The notes under the pieces: generated by a model
Told to the model about the DNA's origin: nothing
The model's input: the letters and a program-made list of their open reading frames with translations, nothing else
The model's database searches: none
NCBI RefSeq assembly: GCF_014055025.1
Contig: NZ_CP059571.1
Span: 434,001-498,000, forward strand
Length of the DNA stretch: 64,000 bases
Source of the DNA: Neisseria bacilliformis
Lineage (GTDB): Bacteria; Pseudomonadota; Gammaproteobacteria; Burkholderiales; Neisseriaceae
Direction: 5' to 3'
Made by a program: the position numbers and the translations under genes
In this document: in pieces, positions 7,576 to 16,157 of the stretch
Position numbering within the stretch: the first letter of the stretch is position 1
How the letters are laid out: each line of letters begins with the position of its first letter

Positions 7576-8805
7576 ATGAAACAGCAATTCAAACTGTGGC
7601 TCGCGCTGGCTGCCGTCGGCGCGGTTGGCGGGCTGGTCGGCATTGTGCTGACTGAAATCATGCACGCGGTGCAGCACTTTGCCTACGGCTATTCCAACGC
7701 CGGCGGCTACACGCCTTTCCGTGTCGGCGTGGAGGCCGCGCCGCCGCTGCGTCGTCTGCTCGCGCTTGCCGCCTGCGGCGTGCTGGCCGGCGGCGGATGG
7801 TGGCTGCTCAAACGCCGCGCCGCGCCGCTGGTGCCGCTCAAAACCGCCGTCGCCGCGCCGCTGGCGGGGCTGCCGTTTGCCGCCACCATCGCTCACGCGC
7901 TGTTGCAGATTGTTACCGTGGGCATGGGTTCGCCGCTGGGGCGCGAGGTTGCGCCGCGCGAGATGACCGCCGCTTTCGCCTCGGCGGGCGTGCGCTACTT
8001 CGGTTTCGACGAGCCGTCGGCGCGACTGCTGATTGCCTGCGCCTCGGGCGCGGGGCTGGCGGCGGTGTACAACGTGCCGCTGGCGGGTGCGCTGTTCGCG
8101 CTGGAAGTGATGCTGGCCTCTTGGTCGCCGCCCGCCGCCGCCGCCGCGCTCTTAACGTCTGCGCTGGCGGCGGCAGTGGCGCGGCTGGGACTGGGCGACG
8201 TGCAGCAGTATCCGCTGCCGGATTTGGCGGTCGGCACGCCGCTTGTCTGGTGGTCGGCCGCTGCCGCGCCGCTGCTGGGCATCGTGGCGGCGTGCTTCCG
8301 GCGCAGCGTCAAACCGCTGCCGTTTCTCGCACGCGGCGACGGGCGCATCGTTGCGCTGGCCGTGGCCGCTTTCGCCCTGATCGGCGCGGCGGCCATGTGG
8401 TTTCCCGATATTCTGGGCAACGGCAAGGCGGGCAACCAGTTGGTTTTTGCGGAATTAATCGACTGGAAACAGAGTGTTGTGCTTTTTGTTTTGAAATGGG
8501 CGGCGGTGCTGCTCGCGCTGGCGGCGGGCGCGTACGGCGGCCTGATTACGCCCTCGATGATGCTCGGCAGCACGCTCGCTTTCGCCGGCGCGGCACTGTG
8601 GAACGCCTTTCTGCCGCACACCTCGCCCGCAAGCGCGGCGGTGGTCGGCGCGGCGGTGTTTCTGGGCGTGGCGCAGCGGATGCCGCTGACCGCGCTGGTG
8701 TTCGCGCTGGAACTCACCCGCGCCCCCGCCTCGCTCCTGATGCCGCTGTGCCTGTGCATGGCGGGGGCGTTGGCGGCGGGGCAGTGGTTTGAGCGGCGGG
8801 CATGA
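7576..8805 (+). CDS. CLC-family chloride channel/transporter
   Basis: A 409-residue inner-membrane CLC protein with about ten hydrophobic segments. It moves chloride or a related anion, possibly coupled to protons. The start at 7576 follows a dRS3-like repeat and begins MKQQFKLWLALA. Key segments are GSPLGREVAPRE around residue 118-129, the counterpart of the GREGP gating-glutamate loop; GGLITP, the counterpart of GxFxP; and a final ALVFALELT segment. The gating glutamate can be matched to E124, but the loop reads GREVAP instead of GREGP, so the selectivity may differ from classical ClcA. No C-terminal CBS domains are present. A DUS hairpin follows the gene. Confidence 0.85.
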   Translation: MKQQFKLWLALAAVGAVGGLVGIVLTEIMHAVQHFAYGYSNAGGYTPFRVGVEAAPPLRRLLALAACGVLAGGGWWLLKRRAAPLVPLKTAVAAPLAGLPFAATIAHALLQIVTVGMGSPLGREVAPREMTAAFASAGVRYFGFDEPSARLLIACASGAGLAAVYNVPLAGALFALEVMLASWSPPAAAAALLTSALAAAVARLGLGDVQQYPLPDLAVGTPLVWWSAAAAPLLGIVAACFRRSVKPLPFLARGDGRIVALAVAAFALIGAAAMWFPDILGNGKAGNQLVFAELIDWKQSVVLFVLKWAAVLLALAAGAYGGLITPSMMLGSTLAFAGAALWNAFLPHTSPASAAVVGAAVFLGVAQRMPLTALVFALELTRAPASLLMPLCLCMAGALAAGQWFERRA

Positions 8806-8815
8806 AAGGTGTGGA

Positions 8816-8850
8816 GAGGCCGTCTGAAAACCGAATTTCAGACGGCCTTT
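8816..8850. terminator. Inverted DUS pair between convergent genes
   Basis: AGGCCGTCTGAAA and its reverse with a short loop, followed by TTTTG, lie between the CLC gene and the minus-strand acyltransferase. The stem could serve both. Confidence 0.75.
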
Positions 8851-8869
8851 TGCCGTATGCGCCCTGCCC

Positions 8870-9619
8870 TTATCCGGCGGATGCGTCTGCCGCCGCGCTT
8901 TGGGCGGCCATCGGGCCTTTGCCGTTGATGTGCTGCTGTTGCGTCTCTATCCAGTCTTCGCAGCGGCGCATCAGTTCGGCTTCGCTGCCGCTGTCGTAGG
9001 GGATGGGTTCGCCGATGACCACGTCTACCGTGCCGGGGTATTTGAGGAAGGAGTCTTTCGGCCAGAATTCGCCGCTGTTGAGGGCGACGGGGACGATGTC
9101 CATTTCAAACAGTTTGGCCATCCGTGCCGCGCCGTTTTTGTAGCGGCCTCTGCTGCCGGGGGCGACGCGGGTGCCTTCGGGGAAGATGGTGATCCAGTAG
9201 CCTTCGTCGCGCCGCGCCCGTCCTTGTTTGGCCAGCTGGGTGCTGGCCTGCGCGCTGCCGCGCTCGATGCCGATGGTTTTGACGATTTTCAGCCCCCAGC
9301 CGAAAAAGGGGATTTTGAAGAGTTCGCGTTTGGCGACAAACACCTGCGGCGGGAAGATTTCCTGCAAGGCCAGTGTTTCCCAGCCGCTTTGGTGTTTGGC
9401 GCAGATGATGGCGGGGCGGGCGGGGATGTTGTCCGCGCCGCCGAGGCGGTATTTGAGGCCGACGATGTGTTTGAGCGACCACATCAGCACGCCCACCCAT
9501 TTGCGGGCGACGAAATGCGCGCCGTTGGGGATGAGGGCGGTGATGAGGATGAAGGGGAACATGGTGATGAGGCTGACGACGAGTATCAGCCAATACAACA
9601 GGTTACGCGCAAGCAGCAT
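8870..9619 (-). CDS. nlaA: 1-acyl-sn-glycerol-3-phosphate acyltransferase
   Basis: A 249-residue membrane acyltransferase of the PlsC family that makes phosphatidic acid from lysophosphatidic acid. An N-terminal membrane segment (residues 7-30) precedes the catalytic block: KHQSGWET at 75-82, an HX4E form of the usual HX4D motif typical of the NlaA type, and the glycerol-phosphate-binding FPEGTR at 146-151. The gene overlaps the 3' end of gmhB by 17 bases, which points to one transcript and translational coupling, as in other Neisseria. A second PlsC-like gene is at 39815. Confidence 0.92.
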   Translation of the reverse strand: MLLARNLLYWLILVVSLITMFPFILITALIPNGAHFVARKWVGVLMWSLKHIVGLKYRLGGADNIPARPAIICAKHQSGWETLALQEIFPPQVFVAKRELFKIPFFGWGLKIVKTIGIERGSAQASTQLAKQGRARRDEGYWITIFPEGTRVAPGSRGRYKNGAARMAKLFEMDIVPVALNSGEFWPKDSFLKYPGTVDVVIGEPIPYDSGSEAELMRRCEDWIETQQQHINGKGPMAAQSAAADASAG

Positions 9620-10184
9620 GGCCGTCCTCCGCGTTCTGCCTTTCCTGCTTCATCAGGTATTGGGCGAAGGCGGCAAGGTTGTCGAACACCTGCGTGCCCG
9701 GCGGCAGTTCGCCCGACGATTCGGCCAGGGTTTTCCTGCCTTTGCCGCTCAACACCAAAACGGGGCGGCAGCCCGCGCCGGCGGCGGCCTGCACGTCGCG
9801 CAGGCTGTCGCCGGCCATGTAGGTGTCGGCGGCTTTGGCGTTGAAGCGGGCGAGGATGTCTTCCACCATGCCGCTTTTGGGTTTGCGGCAGTTGCACTCG
9901 GCGGCGGCGGTGTGCGGACAGAACCAGATACCGTCGATTTCGCCGCCGGCCTGGCGCACCAGTTTGTGCATTTTGGCGTGCATTTCGTTGAGCTGCTGCA
10001 TGGTGAAAAAGCCGCGCCCGATGCCGGACTGGTTGGTGGCGACGGCGATGGTGTAGCCGGCCTGGGTGAGGAAGGCGATGGCGTCCATGCTGCCTTCGAG
10101 CGGCACCCATTCGTCGGCGGATTTGACGAAGTCGTCGCGGTCTTGGTTGATGACGCCGTCGCGGTCGAGAATAATCAGTTTCAT
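9603..10184 (-). CDS. gmhB: D-glycero-D-manno-heptose 1,7-bisphosphate 7-phosphatase
   Basis: A 193-residue cytosolic HAD phosphatase in ADP-heptose synthesis for the lipooligosaccharide inner core. The start at 10184 is chosen since the protein then opens MKLIILDRDGVINQD with the HAD nucleophile D7 and acid D9. Motif II is TNQSG (50-54), and the zinc loop has C89, H91, C97 and C99 (CPHTAAAECNC), which distinguishes GmhB from histidinol phosphatases only in context. MAGDSLRD gives the metal-binding acidic motif. It is the first gene of the gmhB-nlaA pair. Confidence 0.92.
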   Translation of the reverse strand: MKLIILDRDGVINQDRDDFVKSADEWVPLEGSMDAIAFLTQAGYTIAVATNQSGIGRGFFTMQQLNEMHAKMHKLVRQAGGEIDGIWFCPHTAAAECNCRKPKSGMVEDILARFNAKAADTYMAGDSLRDVQAAAGAGCRPVLVLSGKGRKTLAESSGELPPGTQVFDNLAAFAQYLMKQERQNAEDGHAACA

Positions 10185-10242
10185 AGGGGCTTTCGGGGAA
10201 AAACGCTGCGGCATTGTAGGCTGCAAACGCGCCCTGTCAAGG

Positions 10243-10285
10243 CAGGCCGTCTGAAACGCGCCCGCCCCGCTTTCAGACGGCCTGC
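10243..10285. repeat. Inverted DUS pair between gmhB and the DUF4190-like gene
   Basis: AGGCCGTCTGAAA and the reverse CAGACGGCCT lie between two divergent genes, so here the stem is not positioned as a terminator but in the shared upstream region. Confidence 0.7.
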
Positions 10286-10305
10286 CGCAAAACGGGCAAC
10301 CGCCG

Positions 10306-10311
10306 TATAAT
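10306..10311 (+). promoter_or_regulatory. -10 box of the DUF4190-like gene
   Basis: TATAAT lies 37 bases upstream of the ATG at 10349. Confidence 0.45.
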
Positions 10312-10348
10312 ATGCCGCCCGAACCGTACGGAATGATAGGAAACCGCC

Positions 10349-11035
10349 ATGCGCCCCGAGAGGCCGTCTTCATTGCGCCGCAACAACATCCTCGCTCCCG
10401 TCAGCCTGGTCTGCGGCATACTGGCGTGGACGCTGCTCCCCGTCCTTGCCGCCCTGGCCGCCATGTTTTGCGGCCACGTCGCCTACGCCAAAAGCAAACG
10501 CCTCGATGTGGGCGGGCGCGGCATCGCGCTGGCGGGCATGATACTCGGCTACACCGGCCTCGCCGCCGCCGCCGTGCTCTTGGGCGCGTGGGCGGCCATG
10601 CCCGAGGGCAAAAGCCCCTTCGGCGGCGGTGATGCCGCAGTTGCGCAAACCGCCGCGCCGCCGCAGAGGCCGTCTGAAAAAACGTCCGCCCAACCCGCCG
10701 CCGCGCCCAAGCCCGCCGCGCCGGAAAAACCGCTGCCCGCCGTCATCCCGCCGCAGGCCGAGCCCATCCTCGCCGCGCAGCAGGCCGTGGCCGAACGCCT
10801 GAAAAACGGCGAGCCGCTCGACGAAATCAACGAAAGTTTCATCCTTGCCGAAGACGGCAACCGCTACTGGCAGAGCGTGGAAGCCAAACAGGGCAGCGTC
10901 ATCGTTACCCCCAAGCCCGACAAACGCGGCTTCTCCCGCCAAATCATTCTTTTGTCCGCGCAGGAAAACGGCCGGCTCACTTGGTCGTGCATCGGCGAAT
11001 TGGAAGCCAAAGTCGAACAAACCGTGTGCCGTTAA
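10349..11035 (+). CDS. DUF4190-type membrane protein with a pilin-like C-terminal segment
   Basis: A 228-residue protein. Residues about 12-85 form two membrane segments with the [19 protein letters not shown]...LGYTGL pattern of DUF4190 proteins. A low-complexity Ala/Pro linker follows and contains an in-frame perfect DUS (10667-10678, peptide QRPSEK). The C-terminal 70 residues are soluble, ending [18 protein letters not shown], where C214 and C227 flank a short loop much like the disulphide loop of type IV pilins and minor pilins. The role is unknown; the C-terminus should face the periplasm. A DUS hairpin follows. Confidence 0.65.
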   Translation: MRPERPSSLRRNNILAPVSLVCGILAWTLLPVLAALAAMFCGHVAYAKSKRLDVGGRGIALAGMILGYTGLAAAAVLLGAWAAMPEGKSPFGGGDAAVAQTAAPPQRPSEKTSAQPAAAPKPAAPEKPLPAVIPPQAEPILAAQQAVAERLKNGEPLDEINESFILAEDGNRYWQSVEAKQGSVIVTPKPDKRGFSRQIILLSAQENGRLTWSCIGELEAKVEQTVCR

Positions 11036-11043
11036 GCATAATA

Positions 11044-11077
11044 AAGGCCGTCTGAAAAACACATTTCAGACGGCCTC
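11044..11077 (+). terminator. Inverted DUS pair behind the DUF4190-like gene
   Basis: AGGCCGTCTGAAA, short loop, reverse complement. No long T run. Confidence 0.65.
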
Positions 11078-11201
11078 CAAGCAGCGTTCCACTTGCAAAA
11101 CCGCCCGCAGCCGCCATAATGGCGGCCTTCGCGGGCAGGCCCGCAACCTTTTTTTATCAACCCGCCGTTTTCAGACGGCCAACTTTAAAGCGAGAGCAAA
11201 C

Positions 11202-11666
11202 ATGAGCGAGCAAGAAAACAAACAGGAAAACCAGGCCGAAGCGCAGCCCGTTTTCAGCGTTGAAAAAATCTACGTCAAAGACCTGTCCCTCGAAGTGCCG
11301 CACGCCCCGCGCATCTTCCTCGAACAGGGCGAGCCCAACGTCGAAATGCGCATCTCCACCCAGAGCGACAAGCTGGAAGAGGGCTACTACAACGTGGACG
11401 TAACCGTAACCGTAACCGCCCGCTTGGGCGACGAGCGCGTGATGTTCCTCAACGAAGTAACCCAAAGCGGCATCTTCCGCCTGGAAAACATCCCCGCCGA
11501 CGACGAAAAACTGCTGCTGGGCGTGGCCTGCCCGAACATCCTGTTCCCGTATGCCCGCGAAGCCGTTTCCACCACCATCACCCGCGCCGGCTTCCCGCCC
11601 GTCGTCCTCGCCCCGATCAACTTCGAGGCGATGTTCCAGCAGCAGCAGGAACAGGGCAACGCTTAA
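11202..11666 (+). CDS. secB: Protein-export chaperone SecB
   Basis: A 154-residue cytosolic chaperone that keeps preproteins unfolded and delivers them to SecA. The start at 11202 gives [11 protein letters not shown], an acidic N-terminus, followed by the SecB core: [19 protein letters not shown] (20-38 approx.), [12 protein letters not shown], and [11 protein letters not shown], with a glutamine-rich C-terminus. Length and sequence fit the tetrameric SecB family. A strong hairpin terminator with seven Ts follows, so secB is probably a single unit. The 5' leader contains a DUS-like end. Confidence 0.96.
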   Translation: MSEQENKQENQAEAQPVFSVEKIYVKDLSLEVPHAPRIFLEQGEPNVEMRISTQSDKLEEGYYNVDVTVTVTARLGDERVMFLNEVTQSGIFRLENIPADDEKLLLGVACPNILFPYAREAVSTTITRAGFPPVVLAPINFEAMFQQQQEQGNA

Positions 11667-11696
11667 TTCTCACCGCGCATCCCGCGCGTACAGACA

Positions 11697-11747
11697 AAAA
11701 GGCCGTCTGAAAACTTTGAAAACGGGTTTTCAGACGGCCTTTTTTTA
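11697..11747 (+). terminator. Terminator of secB made of a DUS pair
   Basis: AGGCCGTCTGAAAAC and GTTTTCAGACGGCCT form the stem and are followed by TTTTTTT, so the DUS pair here is a full intrinsic terminator. Confidence 0.85.
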
Positions 11748-11783
11748 GCGGCGCGGCGTTTTGGCTGCGCCGAAGCTGCGCTT

Positions 11784-12107
11784 TCAGACGGCCAGTTCCG
11801 CTATCAGCTCGGGATGTTTGTCCAGCAGGTTGAGCAGGGCGAGGGCTGCGCCGCCGGGCTGGCGTTTGCCCTGTTCCCACGATTTGAGCGTGGCGGGGGA
11901 GATGTTGGGGGCGGCGGCGAATTTGTTTTGCGACAAACCCGTTTTATGGCGGGTTTGCGCGGTGCGGCTGGCGTAGCCGACGCTGTACCGCCCCGCCTGC
12001 ACTTGGCGCAGGGCTTCGGGCAGGCTTTCGGCGAGGACTGCCGCTGCGGGATCGTCGGCCACCACGGTGGCAACGATGTCGGGGATGTTCCAGTGTTTGG
12101 GGTTCAT
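11784..12107 (-). CDS. Small HTH (XRE-type) antitoxin-like regulator
   Basis: A 107-residue DNA-binding protein. A flexible N-terminal half is followed by an XRE helix-turn-helix at about residues 55-88 (GLSQNKFAAAPNISPATLKSWEQGKRQP), as in HigA/NadS-type antitoxins. AAAGGACAAAAG precedes the ATG, and TATACT about 50 bases upstream could be its -10. No toxin gene adjoins it on either side, so it looks orphaned or acts as a stand-alone regulator. The last codons are CTG GCC GTC TGA, with the stop in a DUS-like sequence. Confidence 0.75.
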   Translation of the reverse strand: MNPKHWNIPDIVATVVADDPAAAVLAESLPEALRQVQAGRYSVGYASRTAQTRHKTGLSQNKFAAAPNISPATLKSWEQGKRQPGGAALALLNLLDKHPELIAELAV

Positions 12108-12655
12108 GGCTTTTGTCCTTTCAGCTTGTCCGGTTTGCAGGGTGTCGGATTACGGTGTGAGTATAGTGGAACGCGCGGCAGCAGGCATTTTGCCGATAAC
12201 GCAAATGCGGCGTATGAGGTAGGGTGTGTGGCGCAAGCCACGCACGCGGTTTCGGTTGTATGTCATGTTCTGAAATCGGTGATGCGGCAGGGAACGCGTG
12301 CGTCGCCTTGGGGCCACACACCCTACCTGTTGCACGGCGGCCTGCATCGCGGATTTTGACTGCGCCGAAGCTGCGTTTTTCAGACGGCCTTTCCATATGC
12401 CTGAATGTGCGGCGGCTTGGAAGCAGCGGTTATTGGGCGTGTTGACAATCAGCCTTACAGCGGTGTTTTTGGCAAAAAATACCCGCCTGCCGCGTCAAAA
12501 ATGCCCGCAGGTGTCCAAGCTTGCTGCGCTTTTCCCCTTGCATTCGGGCATTTTTACGCAAAAAACCGCTCGCAAGCCGAATGTCAATACTCTCTGGCGG
12601 CGGGGTTTGTTATAGTTGCCGCCTTTTGAAATCCGGAAAGCGTTAGTATAAATCT
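12108..12655. other. Spacer with one REP pair, no gene seen
   Basis: A full GGTAGGGTGTG-family REP pair occupies 12218-12328, followed by a DUS linked to GCGCCGAAGCTGCG. The remaining 270 bases before the MFS gene are unique sequence with no convincing open frame; a palindromic stretch with GCCCGCAGG and runs of A/T is present. Confidence 0.55.
12218..12328. repeat. REP-like inverted hairpin pair, GGTAGGGTGTG family
   Basis: Complete copy: GGTAGGGTGTGTGGCGCAAG arm, about 45 bases of middle, then the mirrored arm ending ACACACCCTACC. Confidence 0.8.
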
Positions 12656-13873
12656 ATGGACACACAAGGGCAGGCGCGCGTCAATCCGTGGCCGCTGATG
12701 GCGGCGGCGGCTTTTGTTTTGTTGGTAACCATCGGCATGCGGATGTCGCTGGGGCTGTTTGTGCAGCCGGTGGTGAACACCACGGCTTTGTCGGTGGCGC
12801 AGTTCAGTCTGGTGATTGCGGTGTTCCAGCTGATGTGGGGCGTGGCGCAGCCGGTAACGGGCGTGCTGGCCGACCGCTTTGGCGCGCGCAGGATTTTGTG
12901 CGGCGGCGCGCTGCTGTTGGCGGCGGGCTGTTTCCTTGTGCCGCTGCTGCCGACGCTGTGGGGGATGCTGCTCACCATCGGCCTACTGCTGGCGTTCGGC
13001 ACGGGCGCGGGCGGGTTTTCCATCATTATGGGACAACTCGCGGCGAAGCTGCCGCCGCAGATGCGCGGTTTTGCCTCGGGGGCGGTGAACGCGGGCGGTT
13101 CGGCGGGGCAGTTTCTGTTCGCGCCGCTGGTGCAGGGGCTGCTGGTGCTGCCGTGGGCGGGCTGGCAGGGGGTGTTTTATGTGTGGGGCGGCATCGCGCT
13201 GCTGATTGTGCCGACGGCGTGGCTGCTGACGCGCGGCGGCGGTTTTCAGACGGCCTCCCATGCGGCGGAGCACGATGGACGGGGCTTGAAGGCGGTGCTC
13301 TCGGACGCGCTGCGCAACCGCAGCTATCTGCTGGTGCACGCGGGCTTTTTCACCTGCGGTTTCCACATCGCCTTTCTGGTTACCCATCTGCCGACGGAAA
13401 TCGCCATGTGCGGGCTGCCGCCGAAGGTGGCGTCGGCTTCGCTGGCGGTAATCGGCTTGGCCAATATTGCCGGCTGCCTGTTTTCGGGCTGGTGCGTGGG
13501 GCGGTTTCGGAGCAAATACGTTTTGTTCGGGCTGTATGCCTCGCGGGTGCTGATGGTGGCGGCCTATCTCGCCGCGCCGCGCACCGATATGAATTTCTAT
13601 ATTTTCGCCGCCGCGCTGGGCTTTACCTGGCTGGCGACGGTCGCTCCCACCGCCGCGCTGACGGGCAAGCTGTTCGGCACGCGCTATCTGGCGACGCTGT
13701 TCGGCCTCACCATGCTCAGCCACCAGGTCGGCGGTTTTCTCGGCGCGTATGTCGGCGGGCGGGTGGTAACGGCCTTCGGCAGCTACGGCTGGATGTGGTA
13801 CGCCGACATGCTGCTGGCGGGCACGGCCGCGCTGTTGAACCTGCCGATACGCGAGCCGCGTGTGAATAAGTAA
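12656..13873 (+). CDS. Major facilitator superfamily transporter
   Basis: A 405-residue inner-membrane MFS permease with twelve predicted helices. ADRFGARRIL (about 71-80) is the conserved loop between helices 2 and 3. The sequence is closest in feel to the MFS group annotated as monocarboxylate or oxalate/formate-like carriers, but the substrate cannot be named. An in-frame DUS at 13245-13256 encodes FQTAS within the long cytoplasmic loop between helices 6 and 7 (about residue 197), a place tolerant of insertion. A DUS hairpin follows the gene. Confidence 0.85.
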   Translation: MDTQGQARVNPWPLMAAAAFVLLVTIGMRMSLGLFVQPVVNTTALSVAQFSLVIAVFQLMWGVAQPVTGVLADRFGARRILCGGALLLAAGCFLVPLLPTLWGMLLTIGLLLAFGTGAGGFSIIMGQLAAKLPPQMRGFASGAVNAGGSAGQFLFAPLVQGLLVLPWAGWQGVFYVWGGIALLIVPTAWLLTRGGGFQTASHAAEHDGRGLKAVLSDALRNRSYLLVHAGFFTCGFHIAFLVTHLPTEIAMCGLPPKVASASLAVIGLANIAGCLFSGWCVGRFRSKYVLFGLYASRVLMVAAYLAAPRTDMNFYIFAAALGFTWLATVAPTAALTGKLFGTRYLATLFGLTMLSHQVGGFLGAYVGGRVVTAFGSYGWMWYADMLLAGTAALLNLPIREPRVNK

Positions 13874-13915
13874 AGCCGCAGGGTCTGTTGACATTCGGTT
13901 TGCGGCGTGCCGGAT

Positions 13916-13968
13916 AAGGCCGTCTGAAAACCCTGCCGAAGCGGGCAAACGGTTTTTCAGACGGCCTT
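13916..13968 (+). terminator. Inverted DUS pair behind the MFS gene
   Basis: AGGCCGTCTGAAAA and TTTTTCAGACGGCCT with a 20-base loop, followed by TTT. Confidence 0.65.
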
Positions 13969-14051
13969 TGGCGTTTCCCGCGCGGCAATGCAGTGTTTCC
14001 CGCCGCCGCTTTTGCCGCCCGGCCTTTTCCCGTAGAATGCCGCCTTTATTT

Positions 14052-14091
14052 TGTTTCAGACGGCCTCTGCCGCAGAGGCCGTCTGAAAACG
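14052..14091. repeat. Head-to-head DUS palindrome upstream of the ABC transporter
   Basis: TTTCAGACGGCCTCTGC runs directly into its reverse complement, forming a near-perfect palindrome about 20 bases before the ABC transporter start. This orientation is the opposite of the usual terminator pair. Confidence 0.75.
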
Positions 14092-14109
14092 TATCTGTAA
14101 AGCAATAAT

Positions 14110-15954
14110 ATGATTAAAAAAGTTTTTTCGTGGTTTGAAAGCCGGATTGAAACCTATCCCGAAGCAGTGTCGCTGTCGCCGAAAAAGGGGCTGTTTCCGT
14201 TTATGTGGTCGGCCACCGAGGGCGTGCGCAAGTGGATTGTGATCCTCGGCCTGATGACGGCGGGCATCGGCATTATGGAAGCCCTGCTGTTTCAGTTTAT
14301 GGGCAAGGTGGTGGACTGGCTGGGCAAGTACACGCCCGATACGCTGTTTGCCGAAAAGGGCTGGCAGCTTGCCGCGATGGCGGCGATGATGGTGTTCGGC
14401 GTGCTGTGGACGTTTCTCACGTCCAACGTGCGTTTGCAGACTTTGCAGGGCGTGTTCCCCATGCGATTGCGCTGGAATTTCCACCGCCTGATGCTGGGGC
14501 AGAGCCTTGGTTTTTATCAGGACGAATTTGCCGGGCGCGTGTCGGCCAAAGTGATGCAGACCGCGCTTGCGCTGCGCGATGTGGTGATGACCGTGGCTGA
14601 TATGGTGGTGTATGTGCTGGTGTATTTCATCACTTCGGGCGTGATTCTGATTGCGCTCGACAGCTGGCTGCTGCTGCCCTTTATCGGCTGGATCATCGGC
14701 TTTGTTTTGGTGATGAAGCTCTTGATTCCCAAGCTCGGCCGCACCGCCGCCGCGCAGGCCGACGCGCGTTCGCTGATGACCGGCCGCATTACCGACGCTT
14801 ATTCCAACATCACCACGGTAAAACTGTTTTCCCACGGCGCGCGCGAAGCGGCCTACGCCAAGCAGTCGATGGAAGAATTTATGGTAACGGTGCACGCGCA
14901 GATGCGGCTGGCCACGCTGCTGTACACGTGCAGTTTTATCGTGAACACTTCGCTCACGCTCTCCACCGCCGCGCTGGGTATCTGGCTCTGGCATCAGGGG
15001 CAGGTGGGCGTGGGCGCGGTGGCCACGGCCACGGCGATGGCTTTGCGCGTCAACGGTTTGTCGCAACACATCATGTGGGAATCCGCCCGCCTGTTTGAAA
15101 ACGTCGGCACGGTTTCAGACGGCATGGGCACGCTCTCCAAACCGCAGACGATTTTGGACAAACCCGCCGCGCTGCCGCTGAAAGTGAATCACGGCGAAAT
15201 CAAGTTTGACCATGTGGATTTCTCCTACGAAGCGGGCAAACCGCTGCTCAACGGCTTCAACCTCACCATCCGCCCCGGCGAGAAAGTCGGCCTGATCGGC
15301 CGCAGCGGCGCGGGCAAATCCACCATCGTGAACCTGCTTTTGCGCTTTTACGAACCGCAGAGCGGCACGATTACCATCGACGGCCAAAACGTCAACGACG
15401 TAACCCAAGAAAGCCTGCGCGCCCAAATCGGTTTGGTAACGCAAGACACCTCGCTGCTGCACCGCTCCGTGCGCGACAACATCGTTTACGGCCGCCCCGA
15501 CGCGAGCGACGAAGAAATGTTTTCCGCCGCCGAACGCGCCGAAGCCGCCGGTTTTATCCCCAACCTGTCCGACGCGAAAGGGCGGCGCGGCTACGACGCG
15601 CATGTGGGTGAGCGCGGCGTGAAACTTTCCGGCGGCCAACGCCAGCGCATCGCCATCGCCCGCGTCATGCTCAAAGACGCGCCGATTCTGCTTTTGGACG
15701 AAGCCACCAGCGCGCTGGACTCCGAAGTGGAAGCCGCCATTCAGGAAAGCCTCGACAAAATGATGGACGGCAAAACCGTGATCGCCATCGCCCACCGCCT
15801 CTCCACCATCGCCGCGATGGACAGGCTCATCGTGCTCGACAAAGGCCGCATCGTCGAAGAGGGCAGCCACGCCGAACTTTTGGCGCAAAACGGCCTCTAC
15901 GCGAAACTCTGGTCGCGCCAGAGCGGCGGTTTTTTGAGCGAACACCACGATTAG
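14110..15954 (+). CDS. ABC exporter, fused membrane and ATPase domains
   Basis: A 614-residue half-transporter that should work as a homodimer or with a partner. The membrane domain (about 40-330) has six helices; the nucleotide-binding domain follows with Walker A GRSGAGKS (about 397-404), Q-loop VTQDTS, signature LSGGQ (about 506-510), Walker B ILLLDEATS and the H-loop IAHRLS. It looks like the MsbA/multidrug-export type, substrate unknown. In-frame TTTCAGACGGCA near 15112 is one base off a DUS and encodes VSDGM between the two domains. Confidence 0.9.
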   Translation: MIKKVFSWFESRIETYPEAVSLSPKKGLFPFMWSATEGVRKWIVILGLMTAGIGIMEALLFQFMGKVVDWLGKYTPDTLFAEKGWQLAAMAAMMVFGVLWTFLTSNVRLQTLQGVFPMRLRWNFHRLMLGQSLGFYQDEFAGRVSAKVMQTALALRDVVMTVADMVVYVLVYFITSGVILIALDSWLLLPFIGWIIGFVLVMKLLIPKLGRTAAAQADARSLMTGRITDAYSNITTVKLFSHGAREAAYAKQSMEEFMVTVHAQMRLATLLYTCSFIVNTSLTLSTAALGIWLWHQGQVGVGAVATATAMALRVNGLSQHIMWESARLFENVGTVSDGMGTLSKPQTILDKPAALPLKVNHGEIKFDHVDFSYEAGKPLLNGFNLTIRPGEKVGLIGRSGAGKSTIVNLLLRFYEPQSGTITIDGQNVNDVTQESLRAQIGLVTQDTSLLHRSVRDNIVYGRPDASDEEMFSAAERAEAAGFIPNLSDAKGRRGYDAHVGERGVKLSGGQRQRIAIARVMLKDAPILLLDEATSALDSEVEAAIQESLDKMMDGKTVIAIAHRLSTIAAMDRLIVLDKGRIVEEGSHAELLAQNGLYAKLWSRQSGGFLSEHHD

Positions 15955-15958
15955 GACG

Positions 15959-16003
15959 TGAGGCCGTCTGAAAAAACGGAAACGGGTTTTTCAGACGGCC
16001 TTT
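15959..16003 (+). terminator. Inverted DUS pair behind the ABC transporter
   Basis: AGGCCGTCTGAAAAA and TTTTTCAGACGGCCT form the stem, followed by TTT. It directly abuts the composite repeat at 16004. Confidence 0.75.
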
Positions 16004-16132
16004 CATCGTGGATACAGATCAAGAGTATCTGTCGTAGGCTGGGCTTCAGCCCGGCTCACTCGCTATTTTCACAATATTTTGCTGGGCTGAAGCCCAGCCT
16101 GCAATGGATAATTTTTATTTTGTCCCGCTATA
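16004..16132. repeat. Second copy of the 129-bp composite repeat
   Basis: Ends CATCGTGGATAC and CCCGCTATA are diverged Correia-like termini. The core holds facing GTAG-GCTGGGCTTCAGCCC and GGGCTGAAGCCCAGC hairpins. It sits immediately upstream of dprA, and its right end TATACAT could serve as a -10 box. Confidence 0.75.
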
Positions 16133-16157
16133 CATGCAGTGGACAAGGGAAAACGCA

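Noticed and set aside
11784-12107. Toxin-antitoxin module
   Set aside because: Only the HTH half is present; neither flank has a small toxin-like frame with start signals.
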